This document shows, in pieces, positions 27,657-38,593 of a stretch of DNA of 64,000 bases (position 1 is the stretch's first letter; the number at the start of each line of letters is the position of its first letter). This DNA comes from Cellvibrio zantedeschiae (GTDB lineage Bacteria; Pseudomonadota; Gammaproteobacteria; Pseudomonadales; Cellvibrionaceae). Under the pieces are notes generated by a model. That model worked only from the letters and a program-made list of their open reading frames with translations, did not search any database and was not told the DNA's origin. The position numbers and the translations under genes are program-made. The DNA lies in contig NZ_BMYZ01000001.1 in assembly GCF_014652535.1 (NCBI RefSeq), forward strand, positions 992,001-1,056,000, given 5' to 3'.

Positions 27657-29672
27657 TTATAGCCATGCGCTCAAACGGTCGGCCGTTGCTTGATCAACAA
27701 CTTCAAAAGCTATCTTGCGTTTGGCTACATCAACTTCTTTTACTAACACGTGCACTTTTTCATCTAAACGATAAGTTTTTCCTTCAATGGTCAAGCTTAA
27801 GCGACGAGAATCAAATTGCGCTTTTACTTCACCATCGCGCGGGGCGAGTAGCGCGTAACCTTCAATACCTAAGTCATCCAAACGTACGCCTATGCCATTG
27901 GAATTAACCAACGCGATGGTCCCTGTGTGCAAGGTATCAATATGTTGCAACATAAATTGGCTTTGCAACCACAGCTCTAAATAACGGCACGCTTGGCGGC
28001 TGCTATTAAGTTGCTCTTGCAATTGTGTTGATAGCTCTTGGGTATTAATTTCTATAGCAGGCTCGCCACGTAAAATTCTTTTAATAGCGAGATGATTGTA
28101 AAAATCGTTATAGCGACGAATAGGTGAGGTCACCATCGCATAAGCGTTAAAACCCAAACCGAAATGTGGAATGTGCTCAAAGGATAATGAGCCTGCTTGT
28201 AACATACGTTGCAATAGCGACAAGAGTGGGCCATTTTTTGGATTGTTGTTTGGATTGACGCGCAACTCTTTAATAAGCTTCTGGAACTTGTCGAGTTTGG
28301 TTAACCCGGTTGCGGTTAAACCTGCCTCAATTAGATCGGGGCGATCTTCAGTAATTAAACTAATCGCATCGTTCAAACGCTCGGGACGAAAGCCGACGTG
28401 GGTAGAAAAAATTCCATAACCCGGATTTTTTACAAATAACTCACCGGCACAAATGTTAGTCGCCAGCATGGCTTCTTCAATCATGCGATGGGCAACATTG
28501 CGTTCGCGTTTATCCACGTGATCAATTTTTTTCTGGTCATTAAGAATAAAAAAGTAATCTGCTTTTTCATCCATTACCAACGCGTGTTCCAACCGGTAAT
28601 CGGCGCGTACTTGAGCGAACTCCTGAATAACCGTAAGCATGTTGTTGATGTCATCGCTCACGTTGTAGCCGGCATCCGCAAGCGACTTAACATTGTTTAA
28701 ATGATCGGCCACGGCTTGGTAACTTAATTTATGTTGCGATCGAATTTGTGCTTCCGCAAATTCGTAGTGAGTGATTTCACCATTTTTGGCAATTTGAATT
28801 TTGCAAATAAGTGCAGGGCGCTTTTTTTCTGGCACCAGCGAATAGGTGTCGTGAGACAACTCCGGCGGTAGCATGGTGATGGATTGGCCGAGCAAATAGA
28901 CGGTGCTGGCGCGCTCACGTGCAGCCAATTCCAGCGGGCTACCAATATCAATTTGTTTGCTAGGATCTGCAATGGCGGTAATTAATTCCCAGCCGTTCTC
29001 TGTTGCCTTTATGTAAATCGCATCATCCATATCGCGAGTATTTTCGGCATCTATGGTAACGAAGGGCAAATGGGTTAAATCAAGTTCGCCATTTTCAAAA
29101 ACCAATGGTGACCAATTAATGCTGCTGGCATGATTTTGTGCTGGCACGATCCATTCATTAGGCAGTTGGAATTTCGCTACGGTGTAACGATTTTCTATAC
29201 CGGGTTCATCCGCAGTGCCCAGGCGGCCAATGATTTTTACCTGGGCTTTGCCATCATTAAAAGGGTGACGAGTGATAGTGCAGCGCACCAGATCATCGAC
29301 ATTCAAACCTTTTCGATCTTGCGGCGGTACAAATAGCCAGCGATTGAAATTATTGACATCGGGTTCGACAAAAAAGTTATTGCCTTTGCTGACGTAGCGC
29401 CCCACAAATTCTTTGAAAGGGCTGCTGATCAGCTTTTCCAGTTTCGCTTCCAGCTGATCTTTACTGTTGGTAGTCACCTCAACCTGCACGCGGTCATCAG
29501 GTAAAACGCGCAACATTTGCTCGGGGTCGAGGAACGCTTCACGACCATCATCCAAAATCACAAAGCCGAAACGTTTGGTGGTGCTGCGCACTGAACCTTG
29601 GGCTATATCTTTTTGGGCGACTAAGGTGGTCTTTAATTGAGCTAATTGTTGCAGGGCGGAATTATTGAGCAT
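27657..29672 (-). CDS. rnb: Exoribonuclease II (RNB family)
   Basis: A 671-residue 3'-to-5' processive exoribonuclease of the RNase II/R superfamily. Cold-shock-like RNA-binding parts lie at ~20-200. The RNB catalytic block starts with FVTIDAENTRDMDDAIYI near residue 205, where the metal-binding aspartates lie. An S1 domain closes the protein (LHTGTIALVNSNGIGVRLDDLG near 577). Length and the lack of long basic tails favour RNase II over RNase R. It is separated by 54 bases from the monooxygenase gene. Confidence 0.88.
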   Translation of the reverse strand: MLNNSALQQLAQLKTTLVAQKDIAQGSVRSTTKRFGFVILDDGREAFLDPEQMLRVLPDDRVQVEVTTNSKDQLEAKLEKLISSPFKEFVGRYVSKGNNFFVEPDVNNFNRWLFVPPQDRKGLNVDDLVRCTITRHPFNDGKAQVKIIGRLGTADEPGIENRYTVAKFQLPNEWIVPAQNHASSINWSPLVFENGELDLTHLPFVTIDAENTRDMDDAIYIKATENGWELITAIADPSKQIDIGSPLELAARERASTVYLLGQSITMLPPELSHDTYSLVPEKKRPALICKIQIAKNGEITHYEFAEAQIRSQHKLSYQAVADHLNNVKSLADAGYNVSDDINNMLTVIQEFAQVRADYRLEHALVMDEKADYFFILNDQKKIDHVDKRERNVAHRMIEEAMLATNICAGELFVKNPGYGIFSTHVGFRPERLNDAISLITEDRPDLIEAGLTATGLTKLDKFQKLIKELRVNPNNNPKNGPLLSLLQRMLQAGSLSFEHIPHFGLGFNAYAMVTSPIRRYNDFYNHLAIKRILRGEPAIEINTQELSTQLQEQLNSSRQACRYLELWLQSQFMLQHIDTLHTGTIALVNSNGIGVRLDDLGIEGYALLAPRDGEVKAQFDSRRLSLTIEGKTYRLDEKVHVLVKEVDVAKRKIAFEVVDQATADRLSAWL

Positions 29673-29865
29673 GAGGACAACTTAATAGAGAAAATAATGT
29701 TGGGAATCATAACAGTATTTAAGGGGCGCCAGAACAAGGCTGGCTTGTCGGCCGGTCTTTTAGACTTGGCACGATTTATCTAAATTGGTTGGGCGCTATA
29801 GGCTATGATTGTAGTAATATCTCAGAAGGCTTTGATTAATTGATTGTTTTTACAGGTTTTATTGA

Positions 29866-31581
29866 ATGGAAGTATTAAACCAGCTCATGATGTTTGGCGG
29901 TGCGCTGTTTATTATCAGCATTCTTGCCAGCACGCTTTCACCACGCATGGGTATGCCATTGCTGTTGGTGTTTTTGATCATCGGTATGTTGGCCGGTGAA
30001 GATGGTTTTTTAGGTATTCAATTCCAAAATGTTAAAGCCGCCTATTTTATGGGCACCCTGGCGCTTGCCGTTATTTTGTTTGACGGTGGTCTGCGTACTG
30101 AAATTCATCTCTTCCGGGTCGGTTTGCGGCCGGCACTTTCTCTGGCAACCATAGGTGTTGTTATCACGGTGGGCGTCTGCGGCGCCTTGGCGGCGTGGAT
30201 TCTTGGTCTCTCCTGGGTGCATGGTTTGCTGCTTGGGGCGATTGTTGGTTCCACCGATGCGGCAGCCGTATTTTCAGTACTGACAATGCAGGGGCTTGCG
30301 CTTAAATCCCGCGTGGGTGCGACCCTTGAAATTGAGTCGGGTCTCAATGATCCTATGGCTGTTTTCCTCACCATTATGCTGGTGGAGTTAATGGTCACCA
30401 AACAAGCCAATTTTAGTTGGTTGATGCTGGGTGATTTTGTCTGGGAAATGGGTGCGGGTTCGGTGGTTGGTATTGTCGGTGGCCGAATTTTGGCCTATGC
30501 CGTAGAGCGTTTGCAGCTTAGCCCGGGTCTTTATCCGCTATTAGCGCTTTTTGGTGGCGTGTTTATTTTTGGTTTGGCGGCGGTTATGCACGCCAGCGGC
30601 TTCCTTGCGGTTTACCTCGCAGGCTTGATGGTAGGCAATCGAGTATCGCGTGGGCTCTTTAATATTCAGCGTTTCCATGACGGTATTGCGTGGCTCGCAC
30701 AAATCAGTCTGTTCCTCATGTTGGGCTTATTGGTTTCGCCACATCGCTTAGTGGAATACGCATCCAGCGCGCTTCTGGTTGGTGTATTGCTGATGTTTGT
30801 CGCGCGTCCCTTAGCGGTGTGGTTATGTTTGTTGCCATTTCAATTTTCGTGGCAAGAAAAAACCTTTATCAGTTGGGTAGGGTTGCGCGGCGCGGTTCCA
30901 ATTGTGCTGGCCATGTTCCCGTGGTTGGCTGGCGTGCCCGAGTGGAATTTCTTTTTTAACATCGCGTTCTTTATTGTATTGATATCTCTCCTGGTGCAGG
31001 GCTGGACTGTTGGTCCCATCGCTAAGTGGTTGAAGCTCCATGTCCCCACTGCCAGCTCGCGGGTACAGCGGGTCGAGCTAGGTGTGCCCGGACAAGTCGG
31101 GCATGAATTTGTGGGCTACAAGTTGGCCGATGGCAGCCCGGCATTGCGTCGCACTGTAGGCAATTTGAATTTACCCAATAAGGTTCAGCTTGTTTGTTTA
31201 CTGCGCGAAGGCCAGCCTGTCGCTTTATCGCCAGAGCAGAAATTCCAGGCCGATGACCATATTTTCTTCCTGAGTTTGCCAAGCGAATTGGAATTGCTCG
31301 ATAAAATGTTGGTTGGCATGCAGGAAAATGAGCGCTTGTCAGCTCAGGCGTTCTTTGGTGAGTTTGTGTTGACGTCGCGAGCAAAGCTGTCAGATTTGAG
31401 TATGGTTTACAATTTTCCCGTACCGCCGGAAATGGCCAACTGGAGTATCGCTCGCTATATTCTCAGCAAGTATCGCCAACCGGTGGTGGGCGACCGTGTA
31501 ACGCTCGGTCAGGTGGAGTTTGTGGTGTTGTCCATGCGCAACCAGCGTTTGTTAAAAGTGAGCTTAAAACTGCATAAATAA
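29866..31581 (+). CDS. cvrA: K+/H+ antiporter, NhaP2/CvrA type
   Basis: Inner-membrane cation/proton antiporter of the CPA1 type, 571 residues. The first ~390 residues hold about 12 membrane segments, with conserved charged sites in VILFDGGLRTE near 70 and GAIVGSTDAAAVFSVL near 125, plus LEIESGLNDPMAVFL near 155. The cytoplasmic C-terminal part has a TrkA-C (RCK-C)-like domain near 400-480. This matches CvrA/NhaP2, which regulates cell volume and K+ at low osmolarity. It diverges from rnb. Confidence 0.87.
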   Translation: MEVLNQLMMFGGALFIISILASTLSPRMGMPLLLVFLIIGMLAGEDGFLGIQFQNVKAAYFMGTLALAVILFDGGLRTEIHLFRVGLRPALSLATIGVVITVGVCGALAAWILGLSWVHGLLLGAIVGSTDAAAVFSVLTMQGLALKSRVGATLEIESGLNDPMAVFLTIMLVELMVTKQANFSWLMLGDFVWEMGAGSVVGIVGGRILAYAVERLQLSPGLYPLLALFGGVFIFGLAAVMHASGFLAVYLAGLMVGNRVSRGLFNIQRFHDGIAWLAQISLFLMLGLLVSPHRLVEYASSALLVGVLLMFVARPLAVWLCLLPFQFSWQEKTFISWVGLRGAVPIVLAMFPWLAGVPEWNFFFNIAFFIVLISLLVQGWTVGPIAKWLKLHVPTASSRVQRVELGVPGQVGHEFVGYKLADGSPALRRTVGNLNLPNKVQLVCLLREGQPVALSPEQKFQADDHIFFLSLPSELELLDKMLVGMQENERLSAQAFFGEFVLTSRAKLSDLSMVYNFPVPPEMANWSIARYILSKYRQPVVGDRVTLGQVEFVVLSMRNQRLLKVSLKLHK

Positions 31582-31694
31582 TTTGAGGGATTTGTGGCGG
31601 CGGCAAATGCCTGCATTCATGCAAACTGCGTAATCTGTACTAAGCTTTCAGGGAAGATTTTAATATCCAATAAGAAAGGATGGGAGCGACTCAA

Positions 31695-33338
31695 ATGGCT
31701 TGGTACACAAATCTCTCGTTTAGATGGAAGCTTGGAATTCCACTAACAGTTCTGGTGCTCTTATTTTTGTATGTAGGGCTCTATTCAGTTTACTCCAGCG
31801 GGCTTCTGGCGAAGAACGCAAAAACTATCGCAAAAGTCAGCTTGCCTGAAATTCAATTATTGATTCAGGCTGATCGCGATATGTATCAAGCGCTCACTGC
31901 AGAGCGCGCGCTTTTATCACCAAATTTAACCCAACAACAAATCTCTACGTTCCTTAAAGAGCATGCTGATAATCTCAAGCAGGCGCGTGATCGCACCATC
32001 AAATCTATAGAAACATCTGACACCTCAACGCAGGCAGAAAAAGAGCAATTTTTAAGCTATTTGCAAGCTTGGCAAACTATTTCTGAAGCTATTGTGAAAG
32101 GCTCTAGCGATGCAGATGAGGCAACGCGCGCGAGTTTAATTGCGCGATCCTTGGGCGAAAGTTTTCAAGCGTTTTCAAAAGCGCGCACATTTCTGGATGA
32201 GCTGGAAGAAAAACGTTTAGCGCACGTGGATGAATTTACCGGTGATATCGACGAAACCAGCGACTCCATTGCGCATCAGTTGTTAGTGCTTTTAGTGTTA
32301 GGAACGCTAATAACACTCGCGGCGGCCTTTTTCTTGCCAATGCTGGTTACTGTTCCGCTGCAAAAAATTACCGATCGCATAAAAAATATCGCTGCCGGTG
32401 ATGGCGATTTAACGATTCGTATCCACGTCGACCGCGATGATGAATTGGGTGAGTTGGCGACACACGTAAATCGTTTTATGGATCAACTGCAAAATTTAAT
32501 TCGCGATGTTCGTAGCAATACCAATGAGGTTTCGGCAGCTGCAGAGGGATTGCTGGAAGTATCGAGCAACAGCCAACGTGCAGCTGATAACCAATGCCAT
32601 GCAATCACGATGGTAGTTACAGCTGTTAATGAACTCACCATGGCCATTCAGGAAGTTGCGCGTAATACCAGCAACACTGCCCAAAGTACTAAAGACGCCA
32701 ATCACATTGCCGAGCAGGGGCAAGATCGTATTCGATTGGCGGTCAATCATGTACGAGGTTTGTCGACCCATGTAACCCAAACTGCTGCGGACATGGCCAA
32801 GCTGGAAGACGAAGCTAAAAATGTTACCTCTGTGATTGATGTTATTCGTGGCGTTGCTGAGCAGACTAATCTGTTGGCTTTGAATGCTGCTATTGAGGCA
32901 GCGCGCGCAGGCGAACAGGGGAGAGGGTTCGCGGTGGTGGCAGATGAAGTACGTACACTTGCAAGTCGAACCCAGCAGTCCACCGCAGACATCCAGGGCA
33001 TGCTAAGCCAATTGCAACAAGGTGTTCAAAAAGCGGTTGAAGGGATGAATTCCAGTGCCCTTATGACTAACGAAGCGGTGACTTCTGCGAGTGATGTGGT
33101 GACTTCACTATCGGGTATAGGTTCTGCAGTGCAGGAGATTACCAATATGGCAATCCAGATTGCCACAGCTGTTGAAGAGCAAAGTAGCGTGACTGCCGAG
33201 ATAGACAGGAACCTTGTTGAAATTAACGAGTTGGCCATGACCAACTCTGATGGTGCCGCACGTACCGCAGACGCAAGCCAAAAATTGAGCCAGTTATCTG
33301 CCAGCCTGCGCGATACTCTGCGACGATTCACTGTTTAA
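31695..33338 (+). CDS. Methyl-accepting chemotaxis protein
   Basis: A transmembrane chemoreceptor of about 547 residues. I choose ATG 31695 because GGGAG (31682-31686) is correctly spaced before it, while the ATG at 31680 has its AAGAAAGG directly adjacent. TM1 is ~12-32, a helical periplasmic sensor follows to ~200, TM2 is ~200-222, and a HAMP domain follows ([19 protein letters not shown]). The signalling hairpin has the conserved tip [20 protein letters not shown] and [15 protein letters not shown]. The ligand is unknown. Confidence 0.93.
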   Translation: MAWYTNLSFRWKLGIPLTVLVLLFLYVGLYSVYSSGLLAKNAKTIAKVSLPEIQLLIQADRDMYQALTAERALLSPNLTQQQISTFLKEHADNLKQARDRTIKSIETSDTSTQAEKEQFLSYLQAWQTISEAIVKGSSDADEATRASLIARSLGESFQAFSKARTFLDELEEKRLAHVDEFTGDIDETSDSIAHQLLVLLVLGTLITLAAAFFLPMLVTVPLQKITDRIKNIAAGDGDLTIRIHVDRDDELGELATHVNRFMDQLQNLIRDVRSNTNEVSAAAEGLLEVSSNSQRAADNQCHAITMVVTAVNELTMAIQEVARNTSNTAQSTKDANHIAEQGQDRIRLAVNHVRGLSTHVTQTAADMAKLEDEAKNVTSVIDVIRGVAEQTNLLALNAAIEAARAGEQGRGFAVVADEVRTLASRTQQSTADIQGMLSQLQQGVQKAVEGMNSSALMTNEAVTSASDVVTSLSGIGSAVQEITNMAIQIATAVEEQSSVTAEIDRNLVEINELAMTNSDGAARTADASQKLSQLSASLRDTLRRFTV

Positions 33339-33345
33339 GTAATAT

Positions 33346-33384
33346 AAAAAAGCCCCTTGGTGCTCGCATCAAGGGGCTTTTTCT
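33346..33384. terminator. Bidirectional terminator between the chemoreceptor and Lrp-type genes
   Basis: AAAAAAGCCCCTTG and CAAGGGGCTTTTT form a stem around TGCTCGCAT, with A and T tracts on both sides, so it can act for both convergent genes. Confidence 0.92.
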
Positions 33385-33406
33385 TTTGGCATGTATTAAG
33401 GATGAA

Positions 33407-33877
33407 TTAAATAGGCAGTTGGGTCGTGTACTTGATCTGCTTGAGCGAGAAAGTTGAATGGATACTTCCCACGTTAGGTAGCTTCAGTAGCGTCTTACGC
33501 AGCAGTTGCTCATATTCTTCCACGCTGTTTATAACTATCTGCAACACATAGTCTTTATCGCCACTCGTCGAATAGCACTCCACAATTTCAGGAATCGACT
33601 GAACCGCAGCTTCGAACGCGCTAAGCGCCTCCTCATCATGATTTTTAGCGGTAACGAAAGCGTGGACTCTGACACCCAAATCAATTTTTTTGGCGTCCAG
33701 CAAGGTTACTTTCCCGCGAATGACACCCTCAGTTTCCAGGCGTTTGAGGCGACGCCAGCAAGGCGTATGGGATAAGCCGATCAGATTGCCCAAATCCGCC
33801 ATAGAGAAATCTGCATTCTCCTGCAAGGCACGCAAAATCTTGCGATCATATTCGTCGAGTTCTACCTTGGAAAACAT
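33407..33877 (-). CDS. Lrp/AsnC-family transcriptional regulator
   Basis: A DNA-binding regulator of about 156 residues. The start ATG 33877 (MFSKVELDEYDRKILRALQ) follows an AAAGGG ribosome site; the frame extends further upstream but not plausibly. The N-terminal HTH (FSMADLGNLIGLSHTPCWRRLKRLE, with the family's typical TPCWRRL) is followed by an alpha/beta ligand-binding RAM domain (VRVHAFVTAKN, EIVECYSTSGDKDYVLQIV). Such proteins often respond to amino acids. The target is not evident from the neighbours. Confidence 0.92.
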   Translation of the reverse strand: MFSKVELDEYDRKILRALQENADFSMADLGNLIGLSHTPCWRRLKRLETEGVIRGKVTLLDAKKIDLGVRVHAFVTAKNHDEEALSAFEAAVQSIPEIVECYSTSGDKDYVLQIVINSVEEYEQLLRKTLLKLPNVGSIHSTFSLKQIKYTTQLPI

Positions 33878-34857
<980 letters not shown>

Positions 34858-35068
34858 AGGAACCACTGAAAAATTACCTTGCTTGTCCTGGCTGCGTTAA
34901 ATTCAGATAAAAATGCTCATAAATTGCAGGAGCAATAATTTACACAGTGAAACTGCCCAAATGGCGAACCACATGGATGTTGTGAGTGTTTTACTGCGTG
35001 TAAACTGCGCTTGTTTATCCGAATTTGCCTTGCCAGTTCTACGCCGCAAACATTTTTCAGTAGTTCCT
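34858..35068. mobile_element. MITE-like palindromic element A (adk downstream)
   Basis: A 211-base element with terminal inverted repeats: AAGGAACCACTGAAAAAT at 34857-34874 matches the reverse complement of 35052-35069 in 17 of 18 bases. Inner segments also pair imperfectly (CTGGCTGCG...AAATTCAGATAAA against 35010-35034, and TTTACACAGTGAAAC against 34989-35004). It contains two further GGA hairpins, ATTGC-AGGA-GCAAT (34923-34936) and one with the core ACATGGATGT (34971-34980). TAA flanks both ends (34855-34857, 35069-35071), a possible 3-base target duplication. It lies between adk and its terminator, has no ORF, and is related to element B at 59504. Confidence 0.78.
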
Positions 35069-35093
35069 TAAAGTTTACGAACATGTAAAAATG

Positions 35094-35120
35094 AATAGGC
35101 TCCCAGTGAGCCTATTTTTT
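35094..35120 (+). terminator. Probable adk terminator
   Basis: AATAGGCTC and GAGCCTATT pair around CCAGT, followed by a run of T to 35120. It lies just after palindromic element A and 32 bases before tsaB, so it most likely ends adk transcription. Confidence 0.88.
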
Positions 35121-35151
35121 TATCGCGATTTTTTGAAAGAACTGATTATTC

Positions 35152-35859
35152 ATGACTAAGATTTTAGCGCTCGATGCTTCTACCGACGCTTGCTCCGTTG
35201 CCTTGTCTCTCAACGGTGAGACGACTCATATTTTTGAACTTGCTGCAAAAAGCCACACCCAGCGTTTGCTCCCCATGGTGGATGAAATTTTACGCGCCGC
35301 TAATTGCACGCTACACGATTTGGACGCAATTGCATTTGGTCGCGGCCCTGGTTCATTTACAGGTTTGCGTATTTGCATAGGTATTGTTCAAGGCTTGGCT
35401 TTCGGTGCCAATTTACCCGTAATTCCTGTTTCAACATTGCAAGCCATGGCGCAAGGTTTTGTTGCACAAAATCAAAACGCAGATTTGCCGTTACTGGTTG
35501 CTTTGGATGCACGCATGGATGAAATTTATTGGGGTTTATTTAGCGCTGATAACATTCCGAATTTATTAGGTACAGAGCATGTGATGAAGCCAGCTAAAGT
35601 TGGCGAGCAACATCTTATTGCAAATCTGGAAAAACAATTTATTGCTATAGGCCCTGGCTGGCATTACGCCGATTTACAAAATATTGTTCCTGAGGTCCTT
35701 ATTCAGGATGTACATCCTGATGCGCGTTTCATGCTTCCTATCGCGTTGGATGCTTTTGATAAAGGTGAAACCCAGTCTATTTTTGATGCGCAGCCAGTTT
35801 ATTTGCGCGATTCAGTTTCCTGGCAAAAACGCCAACGTATTCGTACTCAATCCCTTTGA
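35152..35859 (+). CDS. tsaB: TsaB, tRNA t6A biosynthesis protein
   Basis: Partner of TsaD and TsaE in the threonylcarbamoylation of A37 in ANN-decoding tRNAs; it belongs to the ASKHA fold and is itself inactive as a catalyst. The 235-residue protein opens with ILALDASTDACSVAL and has the AFGRGPGSFTGLRIC motif near residue 61. Family length is normal. The M18 aminopeptidase gene starts 26 bases downstream and probably shares the transcript. Confidence 0.94.
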   Translation: MTKILALDASTDACSVALSLNGETTHIFELAAKSHTQRLLPMVDEILRAANCTLHDLDAIAFGRGPGSFTGLRICIGIVQGLAFGANLPVIPVSTLQAMAQGFVAQNQNADLPLLVALDARMDEIYWGLFSADNIPNLLGTEHVMKPAKVGEQHLIANLEKQFIAIGPGWHYADLQNIVPEVLIQDVHPDARFMLPIALDAFDKGETQSIFDAQPVYLRDSVSWQKRQRIRTQSL

Positions 35860-35885
35860 ATTGCAAAAATTGCAGGTAAAAGCAC

Positions 35886-37211
35886 ATGTCCCAATTATTG
35901 GCGCAAGCAGAATTCAATCAGCAATTATTAAATTTTCTCCAGGCTTCCCCCACACCTTTTCATGCAACGCAAACAATTGCTGAATATTTATCAGCCGCAG
36001 GTTTTGTGGAATTGGATGAAGCTGCTGCGTGGGATTTGGAAACAGGCAAACGCTATTTTATTAAACGTAATGATTCATCCATTATTGCGTTTGTATACGG
36101 TAAGAAAGAGCTGCTCGATACTGGTATTCGCATGTTGGGTGCACACACAGATAGCCCCTGTTTAAAAGTAAAACCACAACCGGAATTAAATCGAAAAGGC
36201 TATATGCAACTCGGTGTGGAAGTTTACGGTGGCGCTTTATTAGCCCCCTGGTTTGATCGCGATTTATCGCTTGCCGGGCGTGTGACTTATAAAACTACAG
36301 ATAACAAAATTGCCAGCGCATTAATCGATTTTAAATTGCCGGTCGTCATTGTCCCCAGCTTGGCGATTCATTTGGATCGTGAAGTTAACAATAGCCGCAG
36401 CATTAACGCGCAGCGGGACATAGTGCCAGTATTGTTGCAGTTTGCGCAGGAACAAACCTTATCGCCAAATTTTAAATCTATTTTACTAGCACAATTAAAA
36501 CAGCAATCTCCGCACATTACCGCATCGCAAATTCTCGATTTTGAAATCAGCTTGTACGATACCCAGGCTCCGGCTTTGGTGGGCTTGCAACAGGATTTTA
36601 TTGCGAGCGCGCGGCTCGATAATTTGTTGAGTTGTTTTGTAGGCTTGCAAGCAATTTTGCAGGCGAATGATGATGTATCCAGTTTATTAATTTGCACGGA
36701 TCACGAAGAAGTTGGCAGCACGTCTTGTTGCGGCGCGAAGGGCCCTATGTTGCAACAATTTTTAGAGCGTTTGATTCCTGATACCGAAACCCGTATTCGC
36801 GTAATTGAACATTCGTTAATGATATCTGCCGACAATGCTCACGGCGTACACCCGAATTTTATGGATCGTCACGACGAAAACCATGGTCCGTTATTAAACC
36901 GTGGGCCGGTAATCAAAATTAACGCCAATCAACGCTATGCAACTACCAGTGAAACGAGTGGATTCTTTCATTGGTTGTGCGAGCAGCAACAAGTCCCTGT
37001 ACAGGTTTTTGTTGCGCGAACCGACATGGGTTGCGGCAGTACTATAGGTCCAATTGTCTCCTCTGAAGTTGGTGTAAAAACGATTGATGTGGGCGTTCCT
37101 ACATTTGCTATGCATTCCATTCGCGAATTGGCGGGTGTGGCTGACGCTCATTACCTCTACCAAGCTGCTACCGCTTTTTACCAATATCCCGAAGCGATTC
37201 GCTTTGTTTAA
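35886..37211 (+). CDS. apeB: M18-family aminopeptidase
   Basis: Cytoplasmic dinuclear zinc aminopeptidase (aspartyl aminopeptidase family), 441 residues. Metal and active-site motifs: [13 protein letters not shown] near residue 80, [11 protein letters not shown] near 239, [11 protein letters not shown] near 262, [14 protein letters not shown] near 315 and the C-terminal [12 protein letters not shown] with the last zinc histidine. Start ATG 35886 follows AGGTAAAA. These enzymes remove acidic or neutral N-terminal residues from peptides; the exact preference cannot be read from sequence. Confidence 0.93.
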   Translation: MSQLLAQAEFNQQLLNFLQASPTPFHATQTIAEYLSAAGFVELDEAAAWDLETGKRYFIKRNDSSIIAFVYGKKELLDTGIRMLGAHTDSPCLKVKPQPELNRKGYMQLGVEVYGGALLAPWFDRDLSLAGRVTYKTTDNKIASALIDFKLPVVIVPSLAIHLDREVNNSRSINAQRDIVPVLLQFAQEQTLSPNFKSILLAQLKQQSPHITASQILDFEISLYDTQAPALVGLQQDFIASARLDNLLSCFVGLQAILQANDDVSSLLICTDHEEVGSTSCCGAKGPMLQQFLERLIPDTETRIRVIEHSLMISADNAHGVHPNFMDRHDENHGPLLNRGPVIKINANQRYATTSETSGFFHWLCEQQQVPVQVFVARTDMGCGSTIGPIVSSEVGVKTIDVGVPTFAMHSIRELAGVADAHYLYQAATAFYQYPEAIRFV

Positions 37212-37275
37212 GTGATATTTGCGACAGGCCCTCGAGTTACTGTGCTGGGTCTTAGTCCAATTGTTTGCATTATCC

Positions 37276-37302
37276 AAGCCCTGAACTTTGCTTTGGGGCT
37301 TT
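37276..37302 (+). terminator. Weak terminator after the aminopeptidase gene
   Basis: AAGCCC and GGGGCTT pair around a longer loop and are followed by TTTTG. The stem is short, so confidence is limited. Confidence 0.5.
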
Positions 37303-37449
37303 TGTCCGAATTGAGTGTGACTTAGCGCTAAGACTGGGTAAGTCGCCACACTGTTTCCAATGATAGCTGGCTATAATTTGCGCATTGAATACAGGGCCTA
37401 TGCATGACGCAGCGAACACGGCCTTTATCTCCTATTGATAGGCGTCACT

Positions 37450-38487
37450 ATGAATCTTTCACACGAACTCCTGGCGAGATTTTCGCCCTTTAATACCCTT
37501 GCCTACGAATACTTATCCAAAGTTATTGAGAAGGCGACTATCAAGGAATATACGAAAGGGACAATTATTTTTAAGCGCGGGCGCGATTTAAGCGAGTCAC
37601 TTTATTTGGTGGATGGCAATATTGATTTAATTGATTCGCAGTTTGCCGTTACCTCAATTACCAGTGAAGATGAATCCCATAAGGTTCGCCTCAATAGTAC
37701 GTCCCCAACCAAAGTATCTGCTGTCGCTAAATCTGATGTGGTCATTTTATCCGTTGAGAGTGATTTCTCTGATCTGGTTTTGGCGTGGAGTGAAAGTGGA
37801 AGTGAGCACGCAGATGAACAAGTAGGAGATGAATCTGAATTTGAATCGGCGGAGGAAGGCGATTGGATGTCGAGTCTTTTGCAGTCGCCATTCTTTAATA
37901 AAATTCCACCCGGCAATATCCGCCAATTATTCTTGCGTTTTAAAACACAAAAGGTTGCCGCCGATGAAGCCATTATTAAAGAGGGCGAGCGCGGCGAATT
38001 TTTTTATGTATTAGAAGCTGGCAGTGCAAAAGTGGTTGATAAACAGGGCCATATTTTGGCGGCCTTACGCCCTGGTGATTATTTTGGTGAAGAAGCATTG
38101 GTTGGCGATACAACGCGTAATGCAACAGTGCAGATGCTCACACCGGGTAAGTTGATGTGTCTTGAGAAAAGCGATTTTCTAACCTTGTTGCAAGAGCCGG
38201 TACGTCGTTTTATTACTTACGATGAGCTCATCGCGGATACGCAAAATCGGTATCAAATAATAGATGTGCGCTTGCCATTAGAACGGCGTTTTCAATCAGT
38301 GCCACAGAGCCGCAATATTCCGCTCAGCCAATTGCGTAAAAACCTCCCCAGTCTGGATGCGTCACAAGTCTATGTTGTGACCGACGATGCTGGCCGCCGC
38401 GCCGATGTTGCTGCTCAGCTATTAAATCAAGCTGGCTACGAAACCCTCATTTTGCAAGAGGCGAGCCTGCATCAGGCTGCTAATTGA
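37450..38487 (+). CDS. Double cyclic-nucleotide-binding protein with rhodanese-like tail
   Basis: About 345 residues, cytoplasmic, no membrane segment and no HTH. Residues ~1-100 form a degenerate CNB domain; an acidic linker rich in Glu/Asp/Ser follows (~115-140). Residues ~145-245 form a second CNB with a good phosphate-binding cassette (DYFGEEALVGDTTRNATV, with the Glu and Arg that contact cyclic nucleotide). Residues ~255-345 are rhodanese-like (DVRLPLERRF, then VTDDAGRRADVAAQLL), but the catalytic cysteine position of CxxGxR is Asp. It is probably a sensor or adaptor, not an enzyme. ATG 37450 is preferred over the upstream TTG 37435. Confidence 0.82.
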   Translation: MNLSHELLARFSPFNTLAYEYLSKVIEKATIKEYTKGTIIFKRGRDLSESLYLVDGNIDLIDSQFAVTSITSEDESHKVRLNSTSPTKVSAVAKSDVVILSVESDFSDLVLAWSESGSEHADEQVGDESEFESAEEGDWMSSLLQSPFFNKIPPGNIRQLFLRFKTQKVAADEAIIKEGERGEFFYVLEAGSAKVVDKQGHILAALRPGDYFGEEALVGDTTRNATVQMLTPGKLMCLEKSDFLTLLQEPVRRFITYDELIADTQNRYQIIDVRLPLERRFQSVPQSRNIPLSQLRKNLPSLDASQVYVVTDDAGRRADVAAQLLNQAGYETLILQEASLHQAAN

Positions 38488-38534
38488 TTCTCCAGCCAAT
38501 TCATTTTTTCCAGCTAACAACAGGCGCTTATCTG

Positions 38535-38546
38535 TATAATGGCGCC
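38535..38546 (+). promoter_or_regulatory. trpS -10 box with GC-rich discriminator
   Basis: TATAAT (38535-38540) is followed immediately by GGCGCC. AGGCGC at 38522-38527 and GCGCCT at 38542-38547 form an inverted repeat around the box. The -35 region is poor. The layout resembles the boxes before ttcA, miaB and suhB in this window. Confidence 0.55.
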
Positions 38547-38593
38547 TTTCGTTTTGAATCAATCCATTCCTATTAAAATGTAGAAGTACAAAC

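Noticed and set aside
31680-31694. ATG at 31680 as the start of the chemoreceptor
   Set aside because: Its ribosome site would be directly adjacent; GGGAG is properly placed for the ATG at 31695.
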